The translations under genes and the position numbers were made by a program. Source: SYFY01 sp031385325 (GTDB taxonomy: Bacteria > Pseudomonadota > Gammaproteobacteria > Pseudomonadales > Azotimanducaceae). Taken from it: a DNA stretch of 42,244 nucleotides. Position 1 is the first letter of the stretch. Every line of letters starts with the position of its first letter. Shown in pieces: positions 7,576 to 15,421 of this stretch. The DNA is taken from contig JANNBJ010000190.1 in NCBI GenBank assembly GCA_031385325.1, positions 1 through 42,244 on the forward strand, read 5' to 3'. The notes under the pieces are model-generated. The model saw nothing but the letters and a program-made list of their open reading frames with translations, searched no databases and had not been told where the DNA came from.

Positions 7576-8033
7576 TCTGCACTCTCCTGCGCGGTATCTT
7601 CGACAGCGTTCTCTACACGACCAGCGTCGTCATCGTTGCTGCCTTCGCGACGTCGCGAGGCAACGTCTTCTTCACGGCGTCGATCACGCTCACGTTCTTT
7701 TTCCTGGTCACGCAGTTCTTCTTCGAAAATCTTCGACTGACCGGTTTCTGCCTGCTTGCGGCGAATCATCAGATGGCGGATCACCGCATCATTGAAACGA
7801 AATGAGCTTTCGAGTTCATCGAGCGTCGGCTTGTCGACTTCGATGTTCATCATCACGTAGTGCGCCTTGTGAATCTTGGCGATGATGAAGGTGAGCTGGC
7901 GTCGGCCCCAGTCTTCGATTCGGTGAACCTTGCCACCGCCCCGCTCGATGAGGGATTGGTAACGCTCGACCATTCCTGGCACCTGATCGCTCTGATCAGG
8001 ATGCACGAGGAAAACAATCTCGTAATGACGCAT
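7572..8033 (-). CDS. rpsF: 30S ribosomal protein S6 with a charged C-terminal tail
   Basis: The start is the ATG at 8033, preceded by AAAAGGAGACGCA, a strong ribosome-binding site. A longer open frame upstream lacks any S6 similarity and spans the promoter and leader. The product has 153 residues. The N-terminal S6 fold begins RHYEIVFLVHPDQSDQVPGM and includes the conserved VHRIEDWGRRQLTFIIAKIHKAHYV segment in shorter form (GRRQL...K..KAHYV). After about residue 100 comes an extended, mixed-charge tail (EELRDQEKERERDRRREE, then acidic). This resembles but exceeds the glutamate tail of E. coli S6, the substrate of RimK. It forms an operon with rpsR and rplI. Confidence 0.97.
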   Translation of the reverse strand: MRHYEIVFLVHPDQSDQVPGMVERYQSLIERGGGKVHRIEDWGRRQLTFIIAKIHKAHYVMMNIEVDKPTLDELESSFRFNDAVIRHLMIRRKQAETGQSKIFEEELRDQEKERERDRRREEDVASRRREGSNDDDAGRVENAVEDTAQESAE

Positions 8034-8050
8034 TGCGTCTCCTTTTGGTG

Positions 8051-8075
8051 TGCCCGCCGAGTCTGACATTCGGCA
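8051..8075 (-). promoter_or_regulatory. candidate S6:S18 ribosomal-protein leader motif
   Basis: On the minus strand, TGCCGAATG at the 5' side and CTCGGCGGGCA at the 3' side face each other around a short loop, 18 bases before the rpsF start. The GCCGA/TCGGC and TGCC/GGCA pairings and the CCGA element resemble the S6:S18-binding mRNA motif known from many bacteria, through which the S6-S18 pair represses its own operon. The identification rests on my memory of the motif, not on a covariance-model search. Confidence 0.5.
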
Positions 8076-8142
8076 TCGCGCCCCCGCAGAGAGTCCCAAA
8101 ACTGGAACCGATGATGCGTGGGGCAAGGTTGAAGGGCCGCGA

Positions 8143-8171
8143 ATTCTAGAGAGGTGCCTGCGCACTGGCAA
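8143..8171 (-). promoter_or_regulatory. promoter of the rpsF-rpsR-rplI operon
   Basis: On the minus strand the -35 box TTGCCA (8171-8166) and the -10 box TAGAAT (8148-8143) are separated by exactly 17 bases. Each matches the sigma-70 consensus at five of six positions. The -10 is followed by TCGCGGCCC, a GC-rich discriminator typical of stringently controlled ribosomal promoters. Transcription would start near 8136, leaving a leader of about 100 bases that includes the candidate S6:S18 motif. Confidence 0.7.
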
Positions 8172-8185
8172 GCCTGTCGATCAGC

Positions 8186-8923
8186 CTATTTGACCGATGT
8201 CCGCTGCCGGACCACCTCGAACAGCAGAATTCCGGCAGCTACCGACACATTCAGACTGGATACCGACCCGGCCATGGGAATACCAACCAGGTGATCGCAA
8301 GCCTCGCGAGTCAACCGGCGCATGCCCTCACCCTCGCTGCCCATGATGAGCGCGATATCGCCTCGGTAGTCGGCGCCGTACCAAGGCAATTCGACCTGAT
8401 CATCCGTCCCCACGAGCCAGATACCTGCGGCTTTGAGGGCATCGAGGTGTCTGGCGAGGTTGGTCACAGCAACCAGCGTGAGCGCCTCTGCGCCACCCGC
8501 TGCGGTTTTCAGCACGACATCATTGATTGGCGCCGTGTGCCGCTCAGGAAAGATCACGGCCTGCACCCCCGCTGCATTGGCCGAACGCAAACAGGCACCC
8601 AGATTGCGCGGATCGGTGAGGCCATCGAGCACCAGTAACAGTCTTGGCTTCGGCAGCGTCGCAAGCATCGGCAGGAATTCATGCTCCGACATCGGGGCCA
8701 GGGCCTGGCAGTAGGCAGCCACACCCTGGTGCGCCCCTTCAACCCGCGAATCGAGCCATGCGCGATCAACCGCCTCGAAGCGCAGACCGGCTTCCTTCGC
8801 GAGAGCAATGAGCTCCTGTACCCGACTGTCACGCCGGCCCTGAACGTAATGCAGAGAACGAACCCGCTCCGGATGCGTGGTCAGCACCTCGCGAACCGCA
8901 TGGAAGCCATGAACATAACTCAT
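8186..8923 (-). CDS. rlmB: 23S rRNA (guanosine-2'-O-)-methyltransferase RlmB
   Basis: This 245-residue SpoU/TrmH-family enzyme methylates the ribose of G2251 in the 23S rRNA P-loop, using SAM. The N-terminal substrate-binding domain begins SYVHGFHAVREVLTTHPERV. The C-terminal knotted domain shows all three SPOUT motifs: LDGLTDPRNLGACLRSANA (motif 1 with the catalytic Asn-Arg region), LIMGSEGEGMRRL (motif 2) and IPMAGSVSSLNVSVAAGIL (motif 3). Its ATG overlaps the rnr stop by four bases (ATGA), the usual rnr-rlmB pairing in this class. Confidence 0.97.
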   Translation of the reverse strand: MSYVHGFHAVREVLTTHPERVRSLHYVQGRRDSRVQELIALAKEAGLRFEAVDRAWLDSRVEGAHQGVAAYCQALAPMSEHEFLPMLATLPKPRLLLVLDGLTDPRNLGACLRSANAAGVQAVIFPERHTAPINDVVLKTAAGGAEALTLVAVTNLARHLDALKAAGIWLVGTDDQVELPWYGADYRGDIALIMGSEGEGMRRLTREACDHLVGIPMAGSVSSLNVSVAAGILLFEVVRQRTSVK

Positions 8924-11061
8924 CGCTTTCGAGTGGCTCGAGACCCGCTGCGATCGTGTCCCTTACCGGCGCGCACCTCGCGCGGCTTGCCGTTGGTCTC
9001 CTTGTCACGCTTCCTGCCGCCCTGAACGATCTCCAGATCGATACGACCAAGCGGCGGGCGAACATCACGAATGCGCACTCGTAGAACGTCGCCCAGCTGG
9101 AAACGCTGGCCGGAACGATCACCGATCAGCGCCATCGATTGCGGATGAAAGCGATAGTAGTCCTGACCCAGCTCGGAGATGTGAACCAGCCCCTGGACGT
9201 AATACCCATCGAGTTCGACAAACAGACCGAACTCGGTAACACCACCAACACGACCACCGATCTCCTCGCCAATGTGTTCCTGTACAAGATCGCACTTCAG
9301 CCAGCTATCGACCGCGCGTTCTGCCTGCTCCGCGCGACGCTCGGTGAATGAAATGTGAGTACCAATGTCCGATAGCGCAGCTTCTTCAACGGGTGGCTTT
9401 CTGGCGTGGATTACGGCTTTGATCGCACGATGCACCACGAGATCCGCATAACGACGGATCGGCGAGGTGAAATGCATGTAATGCGTGAGTGCAAGACCGA
9501 AGTGACCGATGTTGCCGGGCTGATAAACCGCCTGCTGCATCGTTCGTAGTGTGAGCATCTCAAAGATCCACGCATCAGGCCGTCCTTCGATCTGCTCAAG
9601 TGCGTCCTGAATGACGCGTGGCGATACTTCGTTGCCCAGGTGCACACTGGCCATTGCAAAAGCGCTGCGCAGCAGCTGAAGCTTCAGAAGCTCAGGCTGA
9701 CCGTGCACTCGATACAGCGCCTGCGAGCTGTTTTTCTCGATAAATTCAGCGGCGCACACATTGGCGCTGATCATCGCTTCTTCAATCACACGGTGAGCGT
9801 CGTTGCGCACAACGGGTGTGACGGCTACGGCTCGACCGCCTTTGAGTTCCAGCACACATTCGTGGCTGTCAAAATCCAGCGCGCCACGTGTCTCCCGCGC
9901 CTTCAGCAGCGCGTGGTAACAACGATGCAAGGCACCGAGGGAGGCCAGTACTTCCGGCTCTACATCAAGTGGCTCGCCGCCAAACCAAGCGCCAACCCGG
10001 GTATAAGTCAAACGTTGCCAGGAGCGAATGATGGCTTCGTAAAAAACAAACTCGCGCACACGCCCGCTGGCAGACACCTTCATGTCGCAAACCATGGACA
10101 GTCGCGGCACCTTGGGCTTGAGCGAGCACAGTTCGTTGGATAACGCTTCCGGCAACATCGGTACGACGGTGCCAGGGAGATAGACGGAGTTGCCACGTTC
10201 AGCCGCTTCGGTATCCAGCGCTCCGCCGTGTTTTACGTAGTGGGCGACGTCGGCAATCGCAACGACGAGGCGGAAGCCACGCCCATCACGCTCGCAATAC
10301 ACCGCATCGTCGAAGTCCTTGGCGGTCTCACCGTCGATAGTGATCAGCGGCAGATCACGCAGATCGGTTCGGCCCTTGGGAACGCGATTGGCGACGGCCT
10401 CCGGTAGACCCTCGATCGCGGCCTGAACCGACGGTGGCCAGACATCCGGGATATTCAAACCATCGATCTGAGTGTGGATCGCTCTTTCGAGTACGCTCTC
10501 ACCGCGCACGACTTCGACAATGCGCCCGGTCAGCCCTTCGCGGCTTTCACCAGTGATCTCCACCCGCACGATGTCGCCATGCGCGCCTGAGTCGGGTTTG
10601 CCAACGAGTTGTACTCGACCGCGATAGTCCTGGCCCAGTGACTCCACATAAGGCCAGGAACCCAGCCAGACCAGTTCGCCAATGAGAATTCGGTTGGTAC
10701 GGGCGAGGGTTTCGAGCACCTGCGCCTTGTCACCAACAATGCGCGCCCGCACCGTATCACCAGCGCGAACCCGACTGTTCCGGTCACGTTCGATCTCGAC
10801 GCCGCCCACCTGCAGCACCTTGCCCTGCTGGGTGACGACGCCGTCGATGACCTCAGCAGTTTCAACCAGATGCCAGGCTCCCGATTCGTCCTGCTCCAGG
10901 TCGCCATTACGCAACATGCCGCGCAGGACCTGCTTCAGTTCACGCGTGTCACGTCCACTGGTGCCGGTAAGCGAGTCCTTGAATTCGAGCCAGGAAAGGC
11001 CACGCTGCGCCTCCCTCAACAGGGCCGTTACGGCCGCAGCTGTGATTCTTTGATGAGCCAT
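8920..11061 (-). CDS. rnr: ribonuclease R
   Basis: The protein has 713 residues from the ATG at 11061. An open frame runs further upstream but would cross the tRNA-Leu region, so it is not used. The N-terminal winged helix (AHQRITAAAVTALLREAQRG) is followed by two cold-shock-like OB domains. The RNB catalytic domain contains the acidic metal site in TIDGETAKDFDDAVY and the NSVYLPGTVVPMLPE segment. The S1 domain begins IGGRVGGVTEFGLFVELDGY. A basic Lys/Arg/Gly tail ends the protein. RNase R is a processive 3'-5' exonuclease for structured RNA and rRNA quality control. It overlaps rlmB by four bases. Confidence 0.97.
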   Translation of the reverse strand: MAHQRITAAAVTALLREAQRGLSWLEFKDSLTGTSGRDTRELKQVLRGMLRNGDLEQDESGAWHLVETAEVIDGVVTQQGKVLQVGGVEIERDRNSRVRAGDTVRARIVGDKAQVLETLARTNRILIGELVWLGSWPYVESLGQDYRGRVQLVGKPDSGAHGDIVRVEITGESREGLTGRIVEVVRGESVLERAIHTQIDGLNIPDVWPPSVQAAIEGLPEAVANRVPKGRTDLRDLPLITIDGETAKDFDDAVYCERDGRGFRLVVAIADVAHYVKHGGALDTEAAERGNSVYLPGTVVPMLPEALSNELCSLKPKVPRLSMVCDMKVSASGRVREFVFYEAIIRSWQRLTYTRVGAWFGGEPLDVEPEVLASLGALHRCYHALLKARETRGALDFDSHECVLELKGGRAVAVTPVVRNDAHRVIEEAMISANVCAAEFIEKNSSQALYRVHGQPELLKLQLLRSAFAMASVHLGNEVSPRVIQDALEQIEGRPDAWIFEMLTLRTMQQAVYQPGNIGHFGLALTHYMHFTSPIRRYADLVVHRAIKAVIHARKPPVEEAALSDIGTHISFTERRAEQAERAVDSWLKCDLVQEHIGEEIGGRVGGVTEFGLFVELDGYYVQGLVHISELGQDYYRFHPQSMALIGDRSGQRFQLGDVLRVRIRDVRPPLGRIDLEIVQGGRKRDKETNGKPREVRAGKGHDRSGSRATRKR

Positions 11062-11064
11062 GGT

Positions 11065-11094
11065 TTGACACTCTAGCGATGCATTGCGTAAATT
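11065..11094 (+). promoter_or_regulatory. promoter of tRNA-Leu
   Basis: A perfect -35 box TTGACA (11065-11070) and a TAAATT -10 (11089-11094) lie 18 bases apart, followed by the GC-rich discriminator GCGCGCCCC. The tRNA begins 52 bases after the -10. The -35 box is only four bases outside the divergent rnr start codon, so the tRNA promoter overlaps the 5' untranslated region of rnr. Confidence 0.55.
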
Positions 11095-11146
11095 GCGCGC
11101 CCCTGTCGGTGCAACAGCTCTGCATGACACCGCTCGGGATCCATCT

Positions 11147-11233
11147 GCCGAGGTGGTGAAATTGGTAGACACGCCAGCTTCAGGTGCTGGTGGGGGTAAC
11201 CCCGTGAAGGTTCAAGTCCTTTCCTCGGCACCA
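11147..11233 (+). tRNA. tRNA-Leu (anticodon CAG)
   Basis: This is an 87-base class II tRNA. The acceptor GCCGAGG pairs perfectly with CCTCGGC, followed by encoded ACCA. The D-arm contains GGTGGTGAAATTGGTAGAC. The anticodon stem CCAGC/GCTGG encloses TTCAGGT, giving CAG, which reads CUG leucine codons. A variable arm (TGGGGGTAACCCC) and the T-arm GGTTCAAGTCC complete it. A tRNA-Leu beside rnr is a known arrangement in gammaproteobacteria. No attachment-site duplication is seen nearby. Confidence 0.97.
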
Positions 11234-11276
11234 CTTTTTCGCGGCCATCGCCGCATTCTCAGTGTTTGACGCATTC

Positions 11277-11297
11277 GCGGCGCTGCAGCTGCGCCGC
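11277..11297 (+). terminator. possible terminator hairpin after tRNA-Leu
   Basis: GCGGCGC (11277-11283) and GCGCCGC (11291-11297) form a 7-bp GC stem with a 7-base loop, followed on the plus strand by TTCCTCAATCTTGTTT, a broken T-rich tract. It lies 44 bases after the tRNA and just before the end of the convergent giant membrane protein gene. Confidence 0.35.
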
Positions 11298-11301
11298 TTC
11301 C

Positions 11302-14300
11302 TCAATCTTGTTTGGGCCGTTCATCACCCGCTATCCCGGGGACCACCGGGATCGGTCCCTGATACCACGCAACCGGGGATTTGAATCCGTCCCAGGCCGC
11401 ACGAACCCAGCGAATCAGCGCAAACGCCAGCCACAGCGACCATCCAAGCATCGCCGCCCGATAGACCCACATCGGTAACGAAATGACCCATGGCGCAGGT
11501 GGTAGCTCACCCGATTGATCGGTGAACCACTTGTAGAAATACGCACTCGATTCGTTCCCTTCGATATGCATGTCCGGAGTCGACAACAGGGCTTCGGGCA
11601 CACTGTAGATCAGCACCAGCACAGTGATCACCGTCAGACCTCCCGTCAGGATCTGCAGGAGATTCTTGGTAGCAGCTGACGCGATTGCCTCAAGCCAGCG
11701 TGGTCGCATCGCCAGCAGCGTAAGCCACAGGGCAACCAGCAGCGTTGCGCCGATATTGCACAGACTCAGTCCGGCCGCCAGCAGCAGTGCATCCGTTCTG
11801 GTCAGGGCAATACCCGGAATGCGCGCAATGCCAGCAGCAAGCATCAGCACAACGATCATCACGCCCCAGAACAACATTGCCGGACCCATCATCGGGCCGC
11901 CCAGCAGCAACACCCAGCGACTCTCGGGGAAGTTCACTTCGGTAGTGACGTTACTGGTCACTGTGGCAAAGGTCGGTGGTGTTGCGTGATAACGAACACC
12001 GATGCCCTCTTCGCTGTTCCAGTTCAGGACATAACTGGTTGAGCCAGGCAGCACTGGCAACGCCAATTGACTGTCCTTGAGCGGAATCGGCGCCGCACCG
12101 CCGTTGATCGTCACCCCCGTCACCGTGTTGGTGACACCAGGCAGCGTGACCAGATAGGAGCCACCCTGACTCGCCCGGAGATCCAGCTCCAGAATATGGG
12201 TTGCCAGTCGGTCACCGGGAGTGATCTGGTGTCGTACGCGCTCCACGGTCGAGGTGAGTCCGGGTACCGGTTCGGTTGGCACCACCGTCACGTTCAGGAC
12301 CTCGCCATTTCGAGGACGGAAGCTGAGGCCTGCGCCGGAAGTATCCACCACGGATGGCACGCCTGCGTGAGACACGTGCCAGAGGTTCGATGAAATCAAC
12401 GTCCAGCGCTCTCGACGATCGGCCACCTCGGCGGCTGTCAGCATTATCGGAGAAGTGCGCTTGAGCACACCGGAATACTCGTGCTGTGAGTCGCCGGCAC
12501 CAAAGACCACGTTGACCACTTTGTTTTCGGCAGCAAAGCCGCCATCCAGAATGGACTCGCCTTCCAGCATGGGAACTTTCGCCGTGAAGCTGCCGACGGC
12601 TGGCGCAAGTCGCACCACTCGGGTTGTCACCATCCAGTCCAGATTGAACTCGATCGTGCGCTGCACTTCCACGAAGGCTGGTGCGCTCTCCTGCTGCAAA
12701 ACCTGTTCTGCTGTGACGGCTTCGGCTCGACGTTGCCGCTCGAAGCCAAGTGATCCACCCGGTGCACGCCCCTCCACCACGCCCGCAACCTGCCAGTCTG
12801 ACTGATCGTCGAGCACGATACGCCCAGGTGGCGCGGGTAATCCGAGTTCGAATCGCTCCAGATGTTCGACACTTCCAGAAATTTCCAGGCGATGCACGCC
12901 GGATGGCACCGCCACTTGCAGGACCTCATTCTGACGAGAGACATCAGCGGCAACACCATCCAGCTCCACGCGCGACGGATGCCACACCGAACTGGTCGGA
13001 ACAGGCAGTGCGACCAGAGATTGCGCATGGACGATCATCACGAGTTTCGCCCTGCCTTCACTCATGTCAACGTTCAGTTGTTCGATGCTCGCACAGTCTG
13101 GAAAACACGGTGGGGGAGTCGTGAGCCGTTCTTCCAGCGTCTTCAGAATTTCGGCAGAAGGAGTTTGCGCAGCATCGACAAACCCGGGCATGAACAATAC
13201 GACCGCAAGAATGGATGGCAGCCAGGCGAGGACTGCACGTGGAGCACGTGCACGGACACTGTCACTACGCACCATCGACAGGAACAGAAGCGCCATGACG
13301 AGAACGGAAATCAGCGCCGTCAAGGCGTGTCCGGTCCGCACCCAACCAGGGGAAGCAAGCACCAGAGACATGGTCTGCGAAGCTGCAACCGGACCACTCC
13401 AGTACAAGGCGCTCGTGGTCCACTGCCATTGCGGCAGACCGGGGCCGGTCTGGATCTGCACACCTTCCTGGTACTTGTTCCGATACGACTGTCGGCTCAA
13501 ACCAGTGACAACAACTTCTTGCACCGAGTTCTTGCGCAGATCCATCTCGGCCGGTGCCGCCGTCGGCATAGCCATGTCGGACTGTACCTCGTCGTAACTC
13601 GCCTGACCGCTCTCGGCATACGTGAATTCATTATGGATTTCGAGTTGTGGATACACCGTCTGCTGCACCGACGTGACTGCCAGATCAAGGGTCGCCAGAG
13701 ACGTGATCACCAGCCAGATCCAGGTGACAGTACGACTGATCGCGGCCAGTCGCCCATCCGGGAAACGCTGCACCACAGCCACCGCGCCGATCGCCAGCAA
13801 CCAACACACGGCAAGCCCTTCCTGGGTGGGTAACAACAACAGCAGTCCGGACAGCGCAAGGACTGCAAACATGGGCCGAAGAAAGCGGAATGCGAGGACA
13901 ACCGCAAACACCAGCACGAAGATGTTCCACAGTGACCATCTCTGCAGCCAGGAATCCGGAGCGCTGTCCACACCTTTGGCCCATAACAATCGCCAGCCCG
14001 GTGGCAAGTGAAGGGTTGCTCCCAGTGACTGGGCATCAACCAGCCAGCCATTCGCCAACTGGTCACCATTGCGCGCAACAGCACTGACCGACTCGATGTT
14101 GTAGTTGCCTTGTTGCAGCTCGATGCCTGGCTCGCTACCATCTACCGTGTTGACCAGCTCCGCTGCACCATCGATCTCGATACGCCCCAGCGAGTATCCG
14201 GCGGACAGCCGTTTGGATTGCTGGATCTGCGCGTTCAACGCGTCTTTCACAATAAAACCGTCACCGGCAAAATTGACCCACAGGTCACGCTGCACAGTGA

Positions 14301-15324
14301 TGGTGTCCGGTGGCGGGTTCGGATTACCACGCTGCATTTCGGTCAACGTCACCGGCTGATCTGCCGAGACCAGGAACCCTTGCGCCTGTGAATCAAAAGG
14401 CCAGCTCACCTGGGACAGATCCATACCTGGTGCACCACCGGCTTCCACAAGACGCAGATTGCGATCTGGCACAAAGCCCCAGATTTCCTGTTCGGGCCAG
14501 GGATCACCCACACGCTTCATGCCAAGTGTGGAGGTCTCGCCAAGCGCTCGGGCGCTCAAGGTGACGACGTGCTGGCCGGCAGTAACCTGGACTTCCAGTT
14601 CACCTGAATCGTTGATACGTGCTGGCAATCCCGCTTCGAAGTGGGTGAGTGCAAAACCTTCGAGCAGTGCTCGTCCCATGGTGACCAGGCGCGGACGACC
14701 GGAGACGTTCAGCGTTACCTGCGTCGTCATGCGCAGCGGATAGTCATCTTCAATTTCCCGGAACACATCCAGCGTGAGGCTATCGGCTTCACGATTCGTG
14801 GTATCGGTCTGTGATTGCGCCAGCACCAGTTCACCATTGCGCACCAGTGGTTGGGTGACGGCTGCGCCATCCATCTGCATCGACAGCAAACCGAATTGAG
14901 CAGGAACCGGCAGCGATGCGGGACGGCGTGCCCAGGGGATTGAACCGGAGATGCGATAGTGGCCCGGTGCCAGAATCACTCGCGGATGAGCGCCTCCCAA
15001 TACCGGTACGCTGCGCTCGTCGGCCTGCACGGCCATGGGTCGAAGGTCAACATTGCCGGGGAGCAATACGGGGCCTTCGGCCCAGACGCGTACGTCCATG
15101 TCAAAGGCCAGACCATCGCCGACTTTGACATCCAGGCGACTGATCCAGACACACCCTGCTGTCTGTCCGCTCTGGCCATCGCGAGGACAATTCACTTCGG
15201 GATGAGTGTCGAGCACCCAGTCAACCCAGGGCGAAAGTTCGGCGGGAACATAGGGGTCCCCTGCAGCCACATTAAGTGCAGGACCAAGCAAAAGGATCAA
15301 CAGGCTGGCTTTGATCAGTGACAC
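11302..15324 (-). CDS. giant multi-pass membrane protein of unknown function (about 1340 residues)
   Basis: I do not recognise a named family. The preferred start is the GTG at 15324: GGGGGAG lies six bases before it and a signal peptide follows at once (SLIKASLLILLLGPALNVAAG). A GTG at 15339 lies inside that ribosome-binding site. A periplasmic beta-rich domain (to about residue 470) leads to a cluster of membrane helices (about 475-575). A periplasmic loop then carries NSVQEVVVTGLSRQSY and QTGPGLPQWQW, with further helices near 670-730. A second beta-rich domain follows, then several helices near the C-terminus and a short cytoplasmic tail. The two soluble domains share a pattern (PGHYRISGSI...LPVPAQFG against GVHRLEISGSV...LGLPAPPG), suggesting an internal duplication. 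It lies 98 bases after gabD. Confidence 0.85.
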   Translation of the reverse strand: MSLIKASLLILLLGPALNVAAGDPYVPAELSPWVDWVLDTHPEVNCPRDGQSGQTAGCVWISRLDVKVGDGLAFDMDVRVWAEGPVLLPGNVDLRPMAVQADERSVPVLGGAHPRVILAPGHYRISGSIPWARRPASLPVPAQFGLLSMQMDGAAVTQPLVRNGELVLAQSQTDTTNREADSLTLDVFREIEDDYPLRMTTQVTLNVSGRPRLVTMGRALLEGFALTHFEAGLPARINDSGELEVQVTAGQHVVTLSARALGETSTLGMKRVGDPWPEQEIWGFVPDRNLRLVEAGGAPGMDLSQVSWPFDSQAQGFLVSADQPVTLTEMQRGNPNPPPDTITVQRDLWVNFAGDGFIVKDALNAQIQQSKRLSAGYSLGRIEIDGAAELVNTVDGSEPGIELQQGNYNIESVSAVARNGDQLANGWLVDAQSLGATLHLPPGWRLLWAKGVDSAPDSWLQRWSLWNIFVLVFAVVLAFRFLRPMFAVLALSGLLLLLPTQEGLAVCWLLAIGAVAVVQRFPDGRLAAISRTVTWIWLVITSLATLDLAVTSVQQTVYPQLEIHNEFTYAESGQASYDEVQSDMAMPTAAPAEMDLRKNSVQEVVVTGLSRQSYRNKYQEGVQIQTGPGLPQWQWTTSALYWSGPVAASQTMSLVLASPGWVRTGHALTALISVLVMALLFLSMVRSDSVRARAPRAVLAWLPSILAVVLFMPGFVDAAQTPSAEILKTLEERLTTPPPCFPDCASIEQLNVDMSEGRAKLVMIVHAQSLVALPVPTSSVWHPSRVELDGVAADVSRQNEVLQVAVPSGVHRLEISGSVEHLERFELGLPAPPGRIVLDDQSDWQVAGVVEGRAPGGSLGFERQRRAEAVTAEQVLQQESAPAFVEVQRTIEFNLDWMVTTRVVRLAPAVGSFTAKVPMLEGESILDGGFAAENKVVNVVFGAGDSQHEYSGVLKRTSPIMLTAAEVADRRERWTLISSNLWHVSHAGVPSVVDTSGAGLSFRPRNGEVLNVTVVPTEPVPGLTSTVERVRHQITPGDRLATHILELDLRASQGGSYLVTLPGVTNTVTGVTINGGAAPIPLKDSQLALPVLPGSTSYVLNWNSEEGIGVRYHATPPTFATVTSNVTTEVNFPESRWVLLLGGPMMGPAMLFWGVMIVVLMLAAGIARIPGIALTRTDALLLAAGLSLCNIGATLLVALWLTLLAMRPRWLEAIASAATKNLLQILTGGLTVITVLVLIYSVPEALLSTPDMHIEGNESSAYFYKWFTDQSGELPPAPWVISLPMWVYRAAMLGWSLWLAFALIRWVRAAWDGFKSPVAWYQGPIPVVPGIAGDERPKQD

Positions 15325-15330
15325 CGGAAT

Positions 15331-15356
15331 CTCCCCCACTCGTAGAGTGCGGGGAG
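15331..15356 (-). promoter_or_regulatory. hairpin that buries the ribosome-binding site of the giant membrane protein
   Basis: On the minus strand CTCCCCGCACT and AGTGGGGGAG form 10 pairs with one bulged G, and the five-base loop CTACG can add an eleventh. The 3' arm is the GGGGGAG Shine-Dalgarno sequence itself, ending six bases before the GTG start at 15324. No T-run follows, so it is not a terminator for gabD. The arrangement predicts strong repression of translation unless the stem is opened. Confidence 0.55.
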
Positions 15357-15421
15357 AATAGATCAGGCTGATCAGGCGAGCCAGCGTCGCCCGAAAAGTA
15401 CGCAGTCCGTGGGCCGGTTTG

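Noticed and set aside
11147..11233. tRNA-Leu as an integration site for an island
   Set aside because: No integrase gene and no repeat of the tRNA 3' end are found in the window; tRNA-Leu beside rnr is a known arrangement.
12067..14391. Several plus-strand open frames opposite the giant membrane protein
   Set aside because: They lack ribosome-binding sites and family similarity, and the minus strand has a continuous, membrane-protein-like frame.
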